Positions 11,301 through 23,132 of a DNA stretch of 64,000 nt are shown here, in pieces. The position numbers and the translations under genes are program-made. The stretch covers positions 1-64,000 of the forward strand of contig JAIBCD010000009.1 in NCBI GenBank assembly GCA_019694335.1. The letters run 5' to 3'. Every line of letters begins with the position of its first letter. Position 1 is the first letter of the stretch. The notes below the pieces were generated by a model. The model searched no databases and had not been told where the DNA came from. It was given only the letters and a program-made list of their open reading frames with translations. This DNA is from Rhodospirillaceae bacterium (GTDB taxonomy: Bacteria; Pseudomonadota; Alphaproteobacteria; Rhodospirillales; Rhodospirillaceae).

Positions 11301-12966
11301 CCGTGAGCGAGCGCCGGTAGACGATCAGCGCCACCGGCAGCAGCGAGACGCCCAGCAGGCAGGTATAGAAGAAATACCCCATGTAGCCCGCGCCCAGCGC
11401 GGCCGGCGCGACGCCGATCTTCGCGGCTCCGGCGACATAGCTGGTGGCCGGCACGGCGCCGAAGAACACCAGTAGCGGCGCGAAGAATCCACCCGCGTCG
11501 GCCGACTGCGCCGCACCTTCGATCACGCGGCCCGACTGGGTCATGATGAATTTATCGGGCAGCGCATAGAGCGAGGAGAACAGCGCATATTGGGTGCCGG
11601 TGAAGCCCGCGCTGGTCAGGCTGGACATATAGGCGATCAAACATGTGCCGGCGAAATTCTGCAGCACGTTGTTGAAACCGAGGCAGATCACCAGCCCCGG
11701 GATGCTGGCGCCTTGGGTCGCCAGCCAGGCGAAGGTGAGATTGCTCATGGGCGCCAGCACGGTTCCCGCGACCATGCAGCGCATCAGCCCCCAGCGGGTG
11801 ATGGCGAGGCCGCCCACCAGCACGCCGACCATGTCCATGACCGCGCCGTAGACTTTGCGCACCTCGGCGATCTGGGTGAGCGTGAACCCAAGATCGAGAT
11901 AGAACGGGTTCATGATGTTCAGGAGGAACTGCGAGATCCGGTAGAAGCAGATCAGGGTGATCATCATCCAGGCGAAGGCGCCGAAACGGTTGAAGAAATC
12001 CCGCAAGGGATCGCCGAAGGCATGGGAGAGGAACAGCCCGGGCTGTGTGCGCCGCCCGGGCAGCGGCCAGGCGCACAGCACGATGCAGGCGAAGCCGATG
12101 GCCACCATGCCGACCTGCACGAACACATTGACAGTGGGCGTCTTCCACAGGGCGTCGAAGCTCGCGGCCATGGGCTCCGGCATGAGCATGGTGAGCAGGA
12201 GGTCGCGCCCCGAAAGGCCCGAACCGAGGAACACCGCGCCCGCCACCAGGATCAGGAGACGCACCACCCATTCGATGCGGTCGGCCCACGGCCGGGGATT
12301 ACCCTCGACTCTTGGAATTGGCCGCAGTTCATGAGCGGCTTCCCGGGGCGCGTAGAAGGTCGCGGCGATGCACGGCCCCATCAGGATCGCCATGGCGAGA
12401 TAGGCCAGCGTCCAGTTGAAGTGATCGGCGATCACCAGCGGCGCCACGCCGGACACCAGGAACCCCGAGCGATGGCCCCACTGATAGGCCGTGAGCATGG
12501 CGCCTTGCTTGTTCGCGGGCGCCACTTCGATACGCCAGGCATCGACGACGATGTCCTGGGTGGCGCCGGAGAAACCGATGAACACGGCGGCCGCGGCCAT
12601 CATCGGGAAATGCGTGGTGGGATCGGACAATGCCAGCAGCGTGAACCCCGCCATGATCGCGAGCTGCGCCACCACGGTCCACGAACGGCGGTGGCCGAGC
12701 ATGCGGGTGAGGCCGGGCACGGAAGCACGGTCCAGCACCGGCGCCCACAGGAACTTGAAGGCGTAGGGCAGGGTCGCCAGGGTCAGGAAGGCGATGGTTT
12801 CCAGCAGCAGCCCGGACTGGCGCAGCCACGCGGTCAGCGTGTCGTAGATCAGCCAGAACGTCAGCCCGCAGGAGAACCCCAGGCCGTACATGGCGATGGT
12901 CGCGCGCTCGCCGTAGACCGCGAGGGTTTGCGACCAGGTGCGTGAGGGCGCGGCCGTATCTGCCAT
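11284..12966 (-). CDS. AmpG-like MFS transporter (muropeptide permease family)
   Basis: Probable inner-membrane major facilitator, similar to AmpG, which imports anhydro-muropeptides for cell-wall recycling. The 560-residue product starts at ATG 12966 (MADTAAPSRTW) and has about a dozen or more hydrophobic segments. It shows the AmpG-type features YGLGFSCGLTFWLIYDTLTAWL, a LPYAFKFLWAPVLDR loop and GFSGATQDIVVDAWR. Upstream in-frame codons to 13065 are possible but lie in low-coding sequence. It is convergent with phoR (17-bp overlap). Substrate cannot be decided from sequence; the subgroup AmpG is likely but not certain. Confidence 0.8.
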   Translation of the reverse strand: MADTAAPSRTWSQTLAVYGERATIAMYGLGFSCGLTFWLIYDTLTAWLRQSGLLLETIAFLTLATLPYAFKFLWAPVLDRASVPGLTRMLGHRRSWTVVAQLAIMAGFTLLALSDPTTHFPMMAAAAVFIGFSGATQDIVVDAWRIEVAPANKQGAMLTAYQWGHRSGFLVSGVAPLVIADHFNWTLAYLAMAILMGPCIAATFYAPREAAHELRPIPRVEGNPRPWADRIEWVVRLLILVAGAVFLGSGLSGRDLLLTMLMPEPMAASFDALWKTPTVNVFVQVGMVAIGFACIVLCAWPLPGRRTQPGLFLSHAFGDPLRDFFNRFGAFAWMMITLICFYRISQFLLNIMNPFYLDLGFTLTQIAEVRKVYGAVMDMVGVLVGGLAITRWGLMRCMVAGTVLAPMSNLTFAWLATQGASIPGLVICLGFNNVLQNFAGTCLIAYMSSLTSAGFTGTQYALFSSLYALPDKFIMTQSGRVIEGAAQSADAGGFFAPLLVFFGAVPATSYVAGAAKIGVAPAALGAGYMGYFFYTCLLGVSLLPVALIVYRRSLTVSSRP

Positions 12967-13039
12967 GGCGCAATTAGTGACACACCCCGAAAGGGATGTG
13001 AATCGCCAAGCATTGTCCGGCGAAGTGAGACGCGGTTCG

Positions 13040-13085
13040 GACGGGCGGAGCCCGTCATCCGTCATTCGCGCGTTTTGGCGCGCGA
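13040..13085. other. pair of hairpins between typA and ampG
   Basis: Two perfect hairpins: GACGGGC / GCCCGTC (13040-13056, loop GGA) and CGCGC / GCGCG (13068-13085, loop GTTTTG). They lie after the leftward typA and before the ampG start. Neither has a U-tract, so Rho-independent termination is not clear. The second resembles the GGCGCGCG-TTTTAG-CGCGCGCC hairpin after dnaJ at 19027-19048. Confidence 0.4.
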
Positions 13086-13123
13086 CCTGGACAATGCGTC
13101 AAAATTTAAGCGCGCGTGACGCT

Positions 13124-14944
<1,821 letters not shown>

Positions 14945-14953
14945 GGGCATACC

Positions 14954-14974
14954 CTTCGGACGTTCAGTCCGAAG
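14954..14974 (-). promoter_or_regulatory. Shine-Dalgarno-overlapping hairpin in typA leader
   Basis: Reading leftward, CTTCGGA (14974-14968), a 7-nt loop, then TCCGAAG (14960-14954). The GAAG of the second arm is the first part of the GAAGGG Shine-Dalgarno, so the folded mRNA would partly hide it. A role in temperature- or ribosome-dependent control is inference. Confidence 0.5.
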
Positions 14975-15000
14975 CTCCGGCACAAGGCAGTGGGACATAA

Positions 15001-15034
15001 ACAAAACCGGGCTTCCCCCCTCGGGGGCGCCCGG
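15001..15034 (-). terminator. terminator-like hairpin upstream of typA
   Basis: On the minus strand the outer stem CCGGGC/GCCCGG encloses CCCCC/GGGGG and is followed by TTTTGT, about 60 nt before the typA start. It could end leftward transcription from the adenosine kinase side or act as an attenuator in the typA leader. Confidence 0.45.
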
Positions 15035-15146
15035 CCGTTTCGTGGCGGGTATATATACGGGAGAGCCGGTTTATTCAAGCTGACCGGGGTCAAATGCACG
15101 AAATGTTCATGCGACCCAAGCGTTTAACGCAGGGCTCGCTGGGCCT

Positions 15147-15193
15147 GAACACGTCCAGGAAAAGGGGAACCCGGTTTTCCGGCCGGACTCACG
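15147..15193. repeat. palindromic intergenic repeat, copy c (GTCCAGGAAAAG subtype)
   Basis: ACACGTCCAGGAAAAGGGG, then CCCGGTTTTCC and GGCCGGACTCACG. The outer arms are less perfect than in copies a and f. It lies between the stop of the adenosine kinase gene and the typA leader. The rest of the 14945-15206 gap holds the two hairpins listed and no gene. Confidence 0.65.
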
Positions 15194-15206
15194 AAAAAAC
15201 AAGAGT

Positions 15207-16199
15207 CTACAGGCCGTGTTTACCCATCATGTGGCGCAAATCCGCCTCGGGACGGGCGCCCATATGGCCGATAACCTCGGCGGCGGCCATGGAACCGATC
15301 TTGGCGCAGTTCGGGAGGTCGCGCCCGTGGGTATAGCCATACAGGAAACCGGCAGCGAACAGGTCGCCGGCCCCGGTGGTATCGACCACTTTCTGAACCG
15401 GGAAGGCCTCGACCGCGATGGTCTGGGTGCCGTCGAACACCACCGTGCCCTTGGCGCCCCGGGTCATGCAGGCCAGCACGTCCGCGCCGCGCAGCCGCGT
15501 GATGGCGGTGGCAAGGTCATCGGCTTGATAAAGACGGAAGATCTCCTCCTCGTTGCCGAACAGGATATCCACGTCATCGCGAATCAAGGTGAGCAGGTCT
15601 TCCCGATGCCGGTCGACCACGAACGGGTCGGAGAGCGACAGAGCCACCTCGCGCCCGGCCCCTTTGGCAGCCCGCGAGGCCTTGCGGATCGCCTCCTTGG
15701 CCTGAGGCGTATCCCATTGATATCCCTCAATATAAATTACCCGCGAGGCCGCGATTCGGGCTTCGTCGATGTCGTCCGGACCCAAGGTCGTGCTGGCGCC
15801 CAGGTGGGTGTTCATGGTGCGCTGGCCATCGTCGGTCACCAGAATCAGGCAAGTGGCCGTGGGCAGGTCGGCGGGCTTGTGGCCGCCGTGGAAATCGACG
15901 CCGATGGCCTCGATGTCGTGGCGGAAGATCTCGCCCAGCTTGTCGTTGCCGAGCTTGCCGACGAAGGCGGTCGTGCCGCCCAGGGACGCGATCCCGGCCA
16001 TGGTATTGGCGGCCGACCCCCCGGAGATCTCCATCGCCTTGCCCATGGCGTCATAGATTTTCTTGGCTTTTTCGGCCGAGGTCAGGGCCATGCAGCCCTT
16101 CACCAGATCGAACCTGCCCAGCAGGTCTTCGTCACAGCGGGACAGGATGTCGACGATGGCGGACCCGATGCCAAGGACGTCAAACCGGGTTTCAGGCAT
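15207..16199 (-). CDS. adenosine kinase-like PfkB carbohydrate kinase
   Basis: PfkB/ribokinase-family sugar or nucleoside kinase of 330 aa. The N-terminal motif GGSAANTMAGIASLGG and the C-terminal catalytic signature DTTGAGDLFAAGFLYG (Asp base, GAGD anion hole) are intact. The sequence looks most like the alphaproteobacterial adenosine kinase group, which would salvage adenosine to AMP with ATP, but ribokinase-type substrates cannot be excluded. It is a lone gene, flanked by repeat copy c downstream and divergent from the bactofilin gene. Confidence 0.85.
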   Translation of the reverse strand: MPETRFDVLGIGSAIVDILSRCDEDLLGRFDLVKGCMALTSAEKAKKIYDAMGKAMEISGGSAANTMAGIASLGGTTAFVGKLGNDKLGEIFRHDIEAIGVDFHGGHKPADLPTATCLILVTDDGQRTMNTHLGASTTLGPDDIDEARIAASRVIYIEGYQWDTPQAKEAIRKASRAAKGAGREVALSLSDPFVVDRHREDLLTLIRDDVDILFGNEEEIFRLYQADDLATAITRLRGADVLACMTRGAKGTVVFDGTQTIAVEAFPVQKVVDTTGAGDLFAAGFLYGYTHGRDLPNCAKIGSMAAAEVIGHMGARPEADLRHMMGKHGL

Positions 16200-16593
16200 G
16201 GCGGTAAGGGCTCTTTCAGAAGGATGGATTGGCGGAAGGAAGGGTAAGAACGGCGGCGCGGCAGTATATCGCCTGTGTTTCCAGGCTATACTCCAAATTA
16301 ACCGGCCAGGATCAGACTATGTCATGAAAACCTTGGCCGAACCCCGGCATCAATGACCGGGGTCAAAAAGATGGGTGTGGGACGTGCTGGACCGTAATTC
16401 CGCGACCGAATCCTCAGAACCCGTCCAGGGAAACCTGGATCCCTCGCCGCACCTCGCGCTGACGCAGGGGCCGGTCGATCAGGATCTGCGGCCGCCCGCC
16501 AAGCCTTTCAACGCCAAGCCGTTGTTCAAGAGCCACCTGTTCACAAAAACCCTTGCTACCAAGCAGGGCGCGACCAAAACCAATCAGGGGAAG
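16200..16593. other. 394-bp divergent intergenic region (adenosine kinase / bactofilin)
   Basis: No convincing gene. It contains a CCCCGG / CCGGGG hairpin (16343-16363) and, in frame with the bactofilin gene, an open GTG-started extension from 16375 of low-complexity composition that I regard as untranslated. Promoters for both flanking genes are expected here but none is convincing. Confidence 0.5.
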
Positions 16594-17019
16594 ATGATGT
16601 CCGACCGCTTCAGTTCCGACCGCATGGCCGCGTTCTCCCCGCAGATTCCGCGCCGGGTCGCCGACATCCCCAACCCCGCCGCCATGCGCGCCGCCGCCGA
16701 GAATGACGGCCGCAGCCTGATCGTCGGCAAGGCGATCCGCATGAAGGGCGAGATCTCCGGCTGCGAACGCCTGGTAATCGATGGCACAGTCGATGCCGCC
16801 CTGACCGACGTGAAAACCATCGAAGTGACCGCGAGCGGCCAGTTCAAGGGCACCGCGGAAGTGGAAACCGCCGTGATCGCCGGCGTGTACGAAGGCACGC
16901 TCAAGGTCGCGGGCCACCTCGAAGTGGCATCGACCGGCGCCATCAAGGGCGCGGTGAGCTACAAGACCATCATGGTCGCCAACGGCGGCAAACTCGAAGG
17001 CACGATTGAATTGACCTAG
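16594..17019 (+). CDS. bactofilin (polymer-forming cytoskeletal protein)
   Basis: Member of the DUF583/bactofilin family, which self-assembles into nucleotide-free filaments used in morphogenesis or polar scaffolding. The 141-residue product has a polar, probably disordered N-terminus (about 45 residues) and then the right-handed beta-helix repeat region: GKAIRMKGEISGCERLVIDG, TIEVTASGQFKGTAEV, AGVYEGTLKVAGHLEV and NGGKLEGTIEL. ATG 16594 follows AGGGGAAG, a strong Shine-Dalgarno, with a second ATG directly after; the open frame extends to a GTG at 16375 but lacks such a signal. The gene stands alone, convergent with nth. Confidence 0.9.
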   Translation: MMSDRFSSDRMAAFSPQIPRRVADIPNPAAMRAAAENDGRSLIVGKAIRMKGEISGCERLVIDGTVDAALTDVKTIEVTASGQFKGTAEVETAVIAGVYEGTLKVAGHLEVASTGAIKGAVSYKTIMVANGGKLEGTIELT

Positions 17020-17029
17020 GCGCGCGGGC

Positions 17030-17728
17030 CTAAGCCTTTTTCTTGTTCGCTTTTTTCCTGGCCGCTTTTGCCTTCACCGCCTGGGTCGAACCCGGCGCGG
17101 GCGTTTTAGGCTTATACGGACATAGGTCCGCCACCACGCAACGCCAGCATTCCGGCACGCGCGCCTTGCACACGTAGCGCCCGTGCAGGATCAGCCAGTG
17201 GTGGGCGTGCCGCTTGAATTCCGGCGGCGTCACCTTTTCCAGCTTGGCCTCGACCGCGAACGGATCCTTGCCGGGTGCCAGCCCCGTGCGATTGCCGATG
17301 CGGAAGATATGCGTATCGACCGCGATGGTGTCCTCGCCGAAAGCGACGTTGAGCACCACGTTGGCGGTCTTGCGGCCGACACCCGGAAGTTTTTCCAAAT
17401 CCTCGCGCGAGCGCGGCACGTGGCTGCCGTGCTGCTCCACCAGGATTTTGGAGAGCGCGATCACGTTCTTGGCCTTGGCGTTGAATAGCCCGATGGTCTT
17501 GATGTAGCCGCGCAGGCCCTGCTCGCCCAAGGCCAGCATCTTCTCGGGCGTATCGACCTTGGCGAACAGGGGGCCGGTGGCTTTGTTCACGCCGACATCG
17601 GTGGCCTGGGCGGACAGCACCACCGCCACCAGCAGCGTGTAAGGATTGACGTATTTGAGTTCGGTTTCCGGGTTCGGATTCTGCGCGCGCAGCCGGCTGT
17701 AGAATTCCGCGACGGCGGCGGGCTTCAT
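17030..17728 (-). CDS. nth: endonuclease III, DNA glycosylase/AP lyase
   Basis: Base-excision repair enzyme that removes oxidised pyrimidines. The 232-residue product has the helix-hairpin-helix LPGVGRKTANVVL with the catalytic Lys, followed by the catalytic Asp in VDTHIFR. The C-terminal 4Fe-4S cluster loop has the exact C-x6-C-x2-C-x5-C spacing (CKARVPECWRCVVADLC). A lysine/alanine-rich tail (KAKAARKKANKKKA) extends beyond the usual end. The gene is convergent with the bactofilin gene (10-bp gap) and lies behind repeat copy d. Confidence 0.96.
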   Translation of the reverse strand: MKPAAVAEFYSRLRAQNPNPETELKYVNPYTLLVAVVLSAQATDVGVNKATGPLFAKVDTPEKMLALGEQGLRGYIKTIGLFNAKAKNVIALSKILVEQHGSHVPRSREDLEKLPGVGRKTANVVLNVAFGEDTIAVDTHIFRIGNRTGLAPGKDPFAVEAKLEKVTPPEFKRHAHHWLILHGRYVCKARVPECWRCVVADLCPYKPKTPAPGSTQAVKAKAARKKANKKKA

Positions 17729-17730
17729 CG

Positions 17731-17790
17731 GAGCATTTTCCGGAAAAGTGGGAGCCGGTTTTCCGTGGAAAATGCGACCAAATATAAAAA
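17731..17790. repeat. palindromic intergenic repeat, copy d (GCGACCAAA subtype)
   Basis: Outer stem GCATTTTCC / GGAAAATGC, inner arms GGAAAAGTGG and CCGGTTTTCC, conserved tail GCGACCAAATATAAAAA. It begins 2 bp before the nth start codon (17728) and is followed directly by the hairpin at 17791-17826. Confidence 0.8.
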
Positions 17791-17826
17791 TAGGGCGTGT
17801 TCAGGCGTCAGCATGAACACGCCCTA
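17791..17826 (-). terminator. 13-bp hairpin after the dapB-coupled small gene
   Basis: TAGGGCGTGTTCA (17791-17803) pairs exactly with TGAACACGCCCTA (17814-17826). Its right arm contains the stop codon of the small gene 17824-17979. On the minus strand the arm is followed by TATTTTTATA from the repeat tail, a plausible U-tract, so it may terminate the dapB transcript. Confidence 0.6.
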
Positions 17827-17979
17827 TTGTGCCGAGAGGTCGTGATTGCGGTTGCGGTAGCGGAACGCGCCCCACACCACGAGCTCCACCGCCACCACGG
17901 CGATCCCCATGCTCAGCCGCTGCGTCGCGCCGAAGGCGAGCACGCCAGCAAAACCGAGAAGGACGATGTTGCGGATCAT
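17824..17979 (-). CDS. 51-residue membrane peptide translationally coupled to dapB
   Basis: Short reading frame beginning MIRNIVLLGFAGVLAFGATQ and ending NRNHDLSAQ. It has a hydrophobic N-terminal half and a second hydrophobic stretch (MGIAVVAVELVVWGAF), then an Arg/Asn-rich tail, so it is probably a small two-helix inner-membrane protein. Its ATG overlaps the dapB stop codon in an ATGA, the arrangement typical of translational coupling, which is the main reason to believe it is real. I do not recognise the family and propose no function. Its stop codon lies inside a 13-bp palindrome. Confidence 0.6.
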   Translation of the reverse strand: MIRNIVLLGFAGVLAFGATQRLSMGIAVVAVELVVWGAFRYRNRNHDLSAQ

Positions 17980-18776
17980 GCGAGATCCAATACGTCCGCC
18001 ATGGAATAGAGCCCAGGCGCCTTGGCCGCCGCCCAGGCCGCGGCACGCACCGCGCCCTTGGCGAACACTTCGCGCGACGAGGCCTTGTGAGTGATCTCGA
18101 TCCGCTCGCCATCGGCCGCGAACACGACCGTGTGATCGCCGACCACATCGCCGCCGCGCAACGTCGCGAAGCCGATTTCGCCCTTGGGGCGCGGCCCCAC
18201 CTGGCCGTCACGCGTGCGGCGCGCGGCGCTGGAGAGGCTCACCCCACGCCCTTTGGCGGCGGATTCACCCAGCGCCAACGCGGTGCCGGAAGGTGAATCC
18301 ACCTTGTGCCGGTGATGCATTTCCACGATCTCGATGTCGTAATCGTCGCCCAAAGTGGCGGCCAGCTTCTGGGTCAGCGCCAGCAGCACATTGACGCCGA
18401 CGCTCATGTTGGCCGAACGCACCACGGACGCTTTCTTGGAAGCCGCGTGTACCGCCGCCAGCACATCGGCGCCGAGGCCGGTGGTGCCGACCACCAGCGC
18501 CTTGCCGGTGGCGGCCGCGAGGTCGGCATGAATCTTGGTGGCGGCCGGCACGGTGAAATCGATCACCGCGTCGCTGGCGGCGAACAACGCCTTGGCGTCG
18601 GCCGTGACCGCGATGCCTAGGGTCTTGGTGCCCACCAGCAGGCCGAGGTCGGTGCCGACGATGTCGCCCGCGGTTTCGGTGCCGCCCGCGAGGATGCAGC
18701 CGGGCGTGGCCAGGACTTCGCGGATCAGCATCCGCCCCATGCGCCCCGCGCAGCCGACAATTCCGATCTTGGTCAC
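17976..18776 (-). CDS. dapB: 4-hydroxy-tetrahydrodipicolinate reductase
   Basis: NAD(P)H-dependent reductase of the diaminopimelate/lysine pathway. The GTG at 18776 gives MTKIGIVGCAGRMGRML, with the Rossmann GxxGxMG motif at the very N-terminus as in other DapB proteins, and a 266-residue product. The family signature EMHHRHKVDSPSGTAL with the catalytic His and Lys region is intact. The upstream open frame to 18833 is not conserved-looking. The gene ends in an ATGA overlap with a 51-residue membrane peptide gene. Confidence 0.95.
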   Translation of the reverse strand: MTKIGIVGCAGRMGRMLIREVLATPGCILAGGTETAGDIVGTDLGLLVGTKTLGIAVTADAKALFAASDAVIDFTVPAATKIHADLAAATGKALVVGTTGLGADVLAAVHAASKKASVVRSANMSVGVNVLLALTQKLAATLGDDYDIEIVEMHHRHKVDSPSGTALALGESAAKGRGVSLSSAARRTRDGQVGPRPKGEIGFATLRGGDVVGDHTVVFAADGERIEITHKASSREVFAKGAVRAAAWAAAKAPGLYSMADVLDLA

Positions 18777-18841
18777 GAGATGAGCCCCCAATATGAGCGG
18801 AGTATAGAGGGAATGAGGCAACCGCCCAACCACTCCGTGTC

Positions 18842-18864
18842 GCCCTCGGACTTGATCCGAGGGC
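18842..18864. repeat. 9-bp stem palindrome (CCCTCGGA type)
   Basis: GCCCTCGGA (18842-18850), loop CTTGA, TCCGAGGGC (18856-18864). It lies in the gap between dnaJ and dapB and has the form of REP-like elements. A second, different one lies about 85 bp away. Confidence 0.6.
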
Positions 18865-18946
18865 CTAGAGCAGTAACGAAGGCGGGCTTTAGAAAACGCC
18901 CCAGGTAATTGGCAATCTCATGCGCGGCAATACACGCGTGCCACAC

Positions 18947-18993
18947 CCTGGATCCTCGGGTCGCGCTGCGCTTGCCCGAGGATGACTTCCAGG
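18947..18993. repeat. REP-like palindrome (ATCCTCGGG / CCCGAGGAT)
   Basis: ATCCTCGGG and CCCGAGGAT form a perfect 9-bp stem inside imperfect CCTGG / CCAGG outer arms. Elements of this GATCCTCGGG...CCCGAGGATGAC type are, from memory, common between genes in Alphaproteobacteria. The rest of the 18777-19054 gap has no gene. Confidence 0.6.
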
Positions 18994-19026
18994 CGCGCGT
19001 GCGGCCTGAGGCCGCCCCCTTTACTT

Positions 19027-19048
19027 GGCGCGCGTTTTAGCGCGCGCC
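19027..19048 (-). terminator. GC-rich hairpin just after dnaJ
   Basis: GGCGCGCG / CGCGCGCC with loop TTTTAG, 7 bp beyond the dnaJ stop. No U-tract follows on the minus strand, so it may protect the 3' end rather than terminate by itself. Confidence 0.4.
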
Positions 19049-19054
19049 TAAAAG

Positions 19055-20191
19055 TCACTTCTCGCCGGCGCCGAGGAATTCCTTCACCTTGCCCAGGAAA
19101 CCGGAGCTTTCCGGGTGGCAGGCGGTCTGGTCGCAGGAGCGTTCGAATTCCTGGAGCAGCTTGCGCTGAGCGTCGGTGAGGTTCACCGGCACTTCGATGG
19201 CCGCTTCCAGGAACATGTCGCCGCGCGCGGTCGAGCGCAGCACCGACATGCCCTTGCTCTTGAGGCGGAAGCGGTGGCCGTGCTGGCAGCCCTTGGGAAT
19301 TTGTACTTTGACCTTGGTGCCGTCGATGGCGGGTACTTCCAACTCGCCGCCGAGGGCCGCCGTGGTCATGGCGATCGGCATGCGCATGTAAAGGTTGGCG
19401 CCTTCGCGCTGGAACATGCGGTGCGGCGCGATGGCCAGAAACAGATAGAGGTCGCCCGGAGGCGCTGAGTTGCGCCCGGCTTCGCCTTCGCCGGCAAGGC
19501 GGATGCGCGTGCCTTCCTCGACGCCCGGCGGAACGGTGACCTCAAGGGTTTTTTCCTTGCGCGTGCGGCCCGCGCCGCCGCACTTCGCGCAGGGATCGGT
19601 GATGACCTGGCCGCCGCCGTGACATGTCGGGCACGGCCGCTCGACCGTGAAAAATCCCTGTTGCGCGCGCATGCGGCCCGCGCCGCGGCAGGTGGGGCAG
19701 GTGGAGGGTGCCGCCCCGCCCTTGCTGCCCGAACCCGAGCAACTGTCGCAGGTGATGGAAGACGGCACGGTGATCGAGGCCTTCTTGCCGAAGTAGGCCT
19801 CTTCCAGCGTGATCTCCATGTCGAAACGCACATCCTGGCCGCGGGCGTTCTGCTTGGCGCCGCCGCGCCGGCCCATGATGTCGCCGAACATCTCGTCGAA
19901 AATATCGGCGAAGCCCGCGCCGAAGCCAAAGCCACCGCCGCCGCCGCCAGCACCGCCCTGTTCGAAGGCGGCATGGCCGAAGCGGTCGTAGGCCGCGCGC
20001 TTCTGTTCGTCGCGCAGCACGTCGTAGGCTTCGCTCAAATTCTTGAATTGCTGTTCGGCCTTGGCGTCCCCGGGGTTCTTGTCCGGATGCCACTTCATCG
20101 CCAGCTTGCGATAGGCCTTCTTGAGTTCATCCCCGGACGCGGTCCGGCTCACTTCAAGGGTTTCGTAATAGCACTGCTTGGTAACGGCCAT
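19055..20191 (-). CDS. dnaJ: chaperone DnaJ (Hsp40)
   Basis: Co-chaperone that delivers substrates to DnaK and stimulates its ATPase. The 378-residue protein has a type I layout: J domain with [11 protein letters not shown] (HPD motif, residue ~34), a glycine-rich linker ([13 protein letters not shown]), four zinc-finger repeats ([32 protein letters not shown]) and the C-terminal substrate-binding domain. It follows dnaK on the same strand after a 147-bp gap that contains the dnaK terminator, so it probably also has its own promoter. Confidence 0.97.
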   Translation of the reverse strand: MAVTKQCYYETLEVSRTASGDELKKAYRKLAMKWHPDKNPGDAKAEQQFKNLSEAYDVLRDEQKRAAYDRFGHAAFEQGGAGGGGGGFGFGAGFADIFDEMFGDIMGRRGGAKQNARGQDVRFDMEITLEEAYFGKKASITVPSSITCDSCSGSGSKGGAAPSTCPTCRGAGRMRAQQGFFTVERPCPTCHGGGQVITDPCAKCGGAGRTRKEKTLEVTVPPGVEEGTRIRLAGEGEAGRNSAPPGDLYLFLAIAPHRMFQREGANLYMRMPIAMTTAALGGELEVPAIDGTKVKVQIPKGCQHGHRFRLKSKGMSVLRSTARGDMFLEAAIEVPVNLTDAQRKLLQEFERSCDQTACHPESSGFLGKVKEFLGAGEK

Positions 20192-20291
20192 AATCTTATC
20201 GCGACTTGGGAAGGGCGGTGATGATCATGGTGAGGATCGCGGGCCACTTCGAGTTGGCTTCAGGTGCCCGCCATATATGACGGGAACTTCT

Positions 20292-20328
20292 TAATAAAAG
20301 AGGGGCGCGGACCGAAAATCCGCGCCCC
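20292..20328 (-). terminator. Rho-independent terminator of dnaK
   Basis: On the minus strand GGGCGCGGA and TCCGCGCCC form a stem with loop TTTTCGG, followed by CTCTTTTATT, 11 bp after the dnaK stop. It probably lowers read-through into dnaJ. Confidence 0.85.
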
Positions 20329-20338
20329 CGCTTTTTCG

Positions 20339-22249
<1,911 letters not shown>

Positions 22250-22478
22250 TACTCATATCCTCCTGATGCGGCGGACATCCCGGGCCCAACCCTTGGCACC
22301 CTTAGACATCCCCAATATTTAAGTCATTCAAAAGACTGACAAAGCAGCCCACCCGGGCGCGGGAGAAATCCGCCTTTCAGCCTCCGGGGCTATATAAGTT
22401 GCGGCTAAAATGCCTGCAACGCCCAAGAGACTCTTTTTGCAGGGAAATCCCCGAAAACCAGAGGAAATTCCGGGTCCG

Positions 22479-23132
22479 ATGCCTCGAAAGTCAGTCCAGC
22501 CCGGCCTTTTTGCCGGAACCCCCGCGAATTTGCCCCCCGGGCTGTTCCACCGGCCGGGGCTTTTGGACCCCGCCGGCCAGGCCGCGCTTTATGCCGCCGT
22601 CCAGGCGGTGGCCCGGGACGCACCCTTTGCCCACGCCCGGACCCGGATGGGCCTGACCTCGGCCGCCATGACCAATGCCGGAAGCGCCGGCTGGTGGAGC
22701 GATCTCAAAGGCTATCGCTATGAAACCCGCAACCCGGCGACCGGCGCGGCATGGCCGCCGATGCCGGCGATTTTCCGCGAGGCGGTGGCGGCAGCCGTTG
22801 CGGATACGCCATGGCCGGATTTCGCGCCCGACGCCTGCCTGATCAATTTCTACGGCGAAGGCGCCAAGATGGGCCTGCACCAGGACCGGGACGAAAAGGA
22901 TTTCGCCCAGCCCATCGTCACGGTGTCCTTGGGCGACGACGGCGATTTCCTGATCGGCGGCCTGACGCGGAGCGAACGCGCCCAAGTGCTGATCGTCAAA
23001 AGCGGCGACGCGCTGATCATGGGCGGCGACAGCCGGATGCGGTTTCACGGCATCCGCAAAATCCATCCCGGCACCAGCCCGCTTGAACCGCTCGCGGGCC
23101 GCATCAGCCTGACGTTCCGTAAAGCGCTTTAG
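22479..23132 (+). CDS. alkB: AlkB-family alpha-ketoglutarate-dependent DNA dealkylase
   Basis: Fe(II)/2-oxoglutarate dioxygenase that removes methyl groups from 1-methyladenine and 3-methylcytosine. The 217 residues from ATG 22479 match AlkB length; AGAGGAAAT lies about 14 nt upstream and an earlier ATG at 22410 without a ribosome site is possible. It shows LINFYGEGAKMGLHQDRDE (iron ligands His-x-Asp), the distal His in RFHGIRKI and the two arginines of RISLTFRKAL for 2-oxoglutarate. Divergent from dnaK; its stop codon interlocks with that of grpE. Confidence 0.92.
   Translation: MPRKSVQPGLFAGTPANLPPGLFHRPGLLDPAGQAALYAAVQAVARDAPFAHARTRMGLTSAAMTNAGSAGWWSDLKGYRYETRNPATGAAWPPMPAIFREAVAAAVADTPWPDFAPDACLINFYGEGAKMGLHQDRDEKDFAQPIVTVSLGDDGDFLIGGLTRSERAQVLIVKSGDALIMGGDSRMRFHGIRKIHPGTSPLEPLAGRISLTFRKAL

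Noticed and set aside
16375..16593. N-terminal extension of the bactofilin from GTG 16375
   Set aside because: No ribosome site at the GTG, while AGGGGAAG precedes ATG 16594 and bactofilins of about 140 residues are normal.
22292..22320. Sigma32-like CTTGGCA-N11-CCCCAATAT on the plus strand before alkB
   Set aside because: Spacing is short for the E. coli heat-shock consensus and does not fit the alphaproteobacterial RpoH pattern; it is also in the wrong orientation for dnaK.
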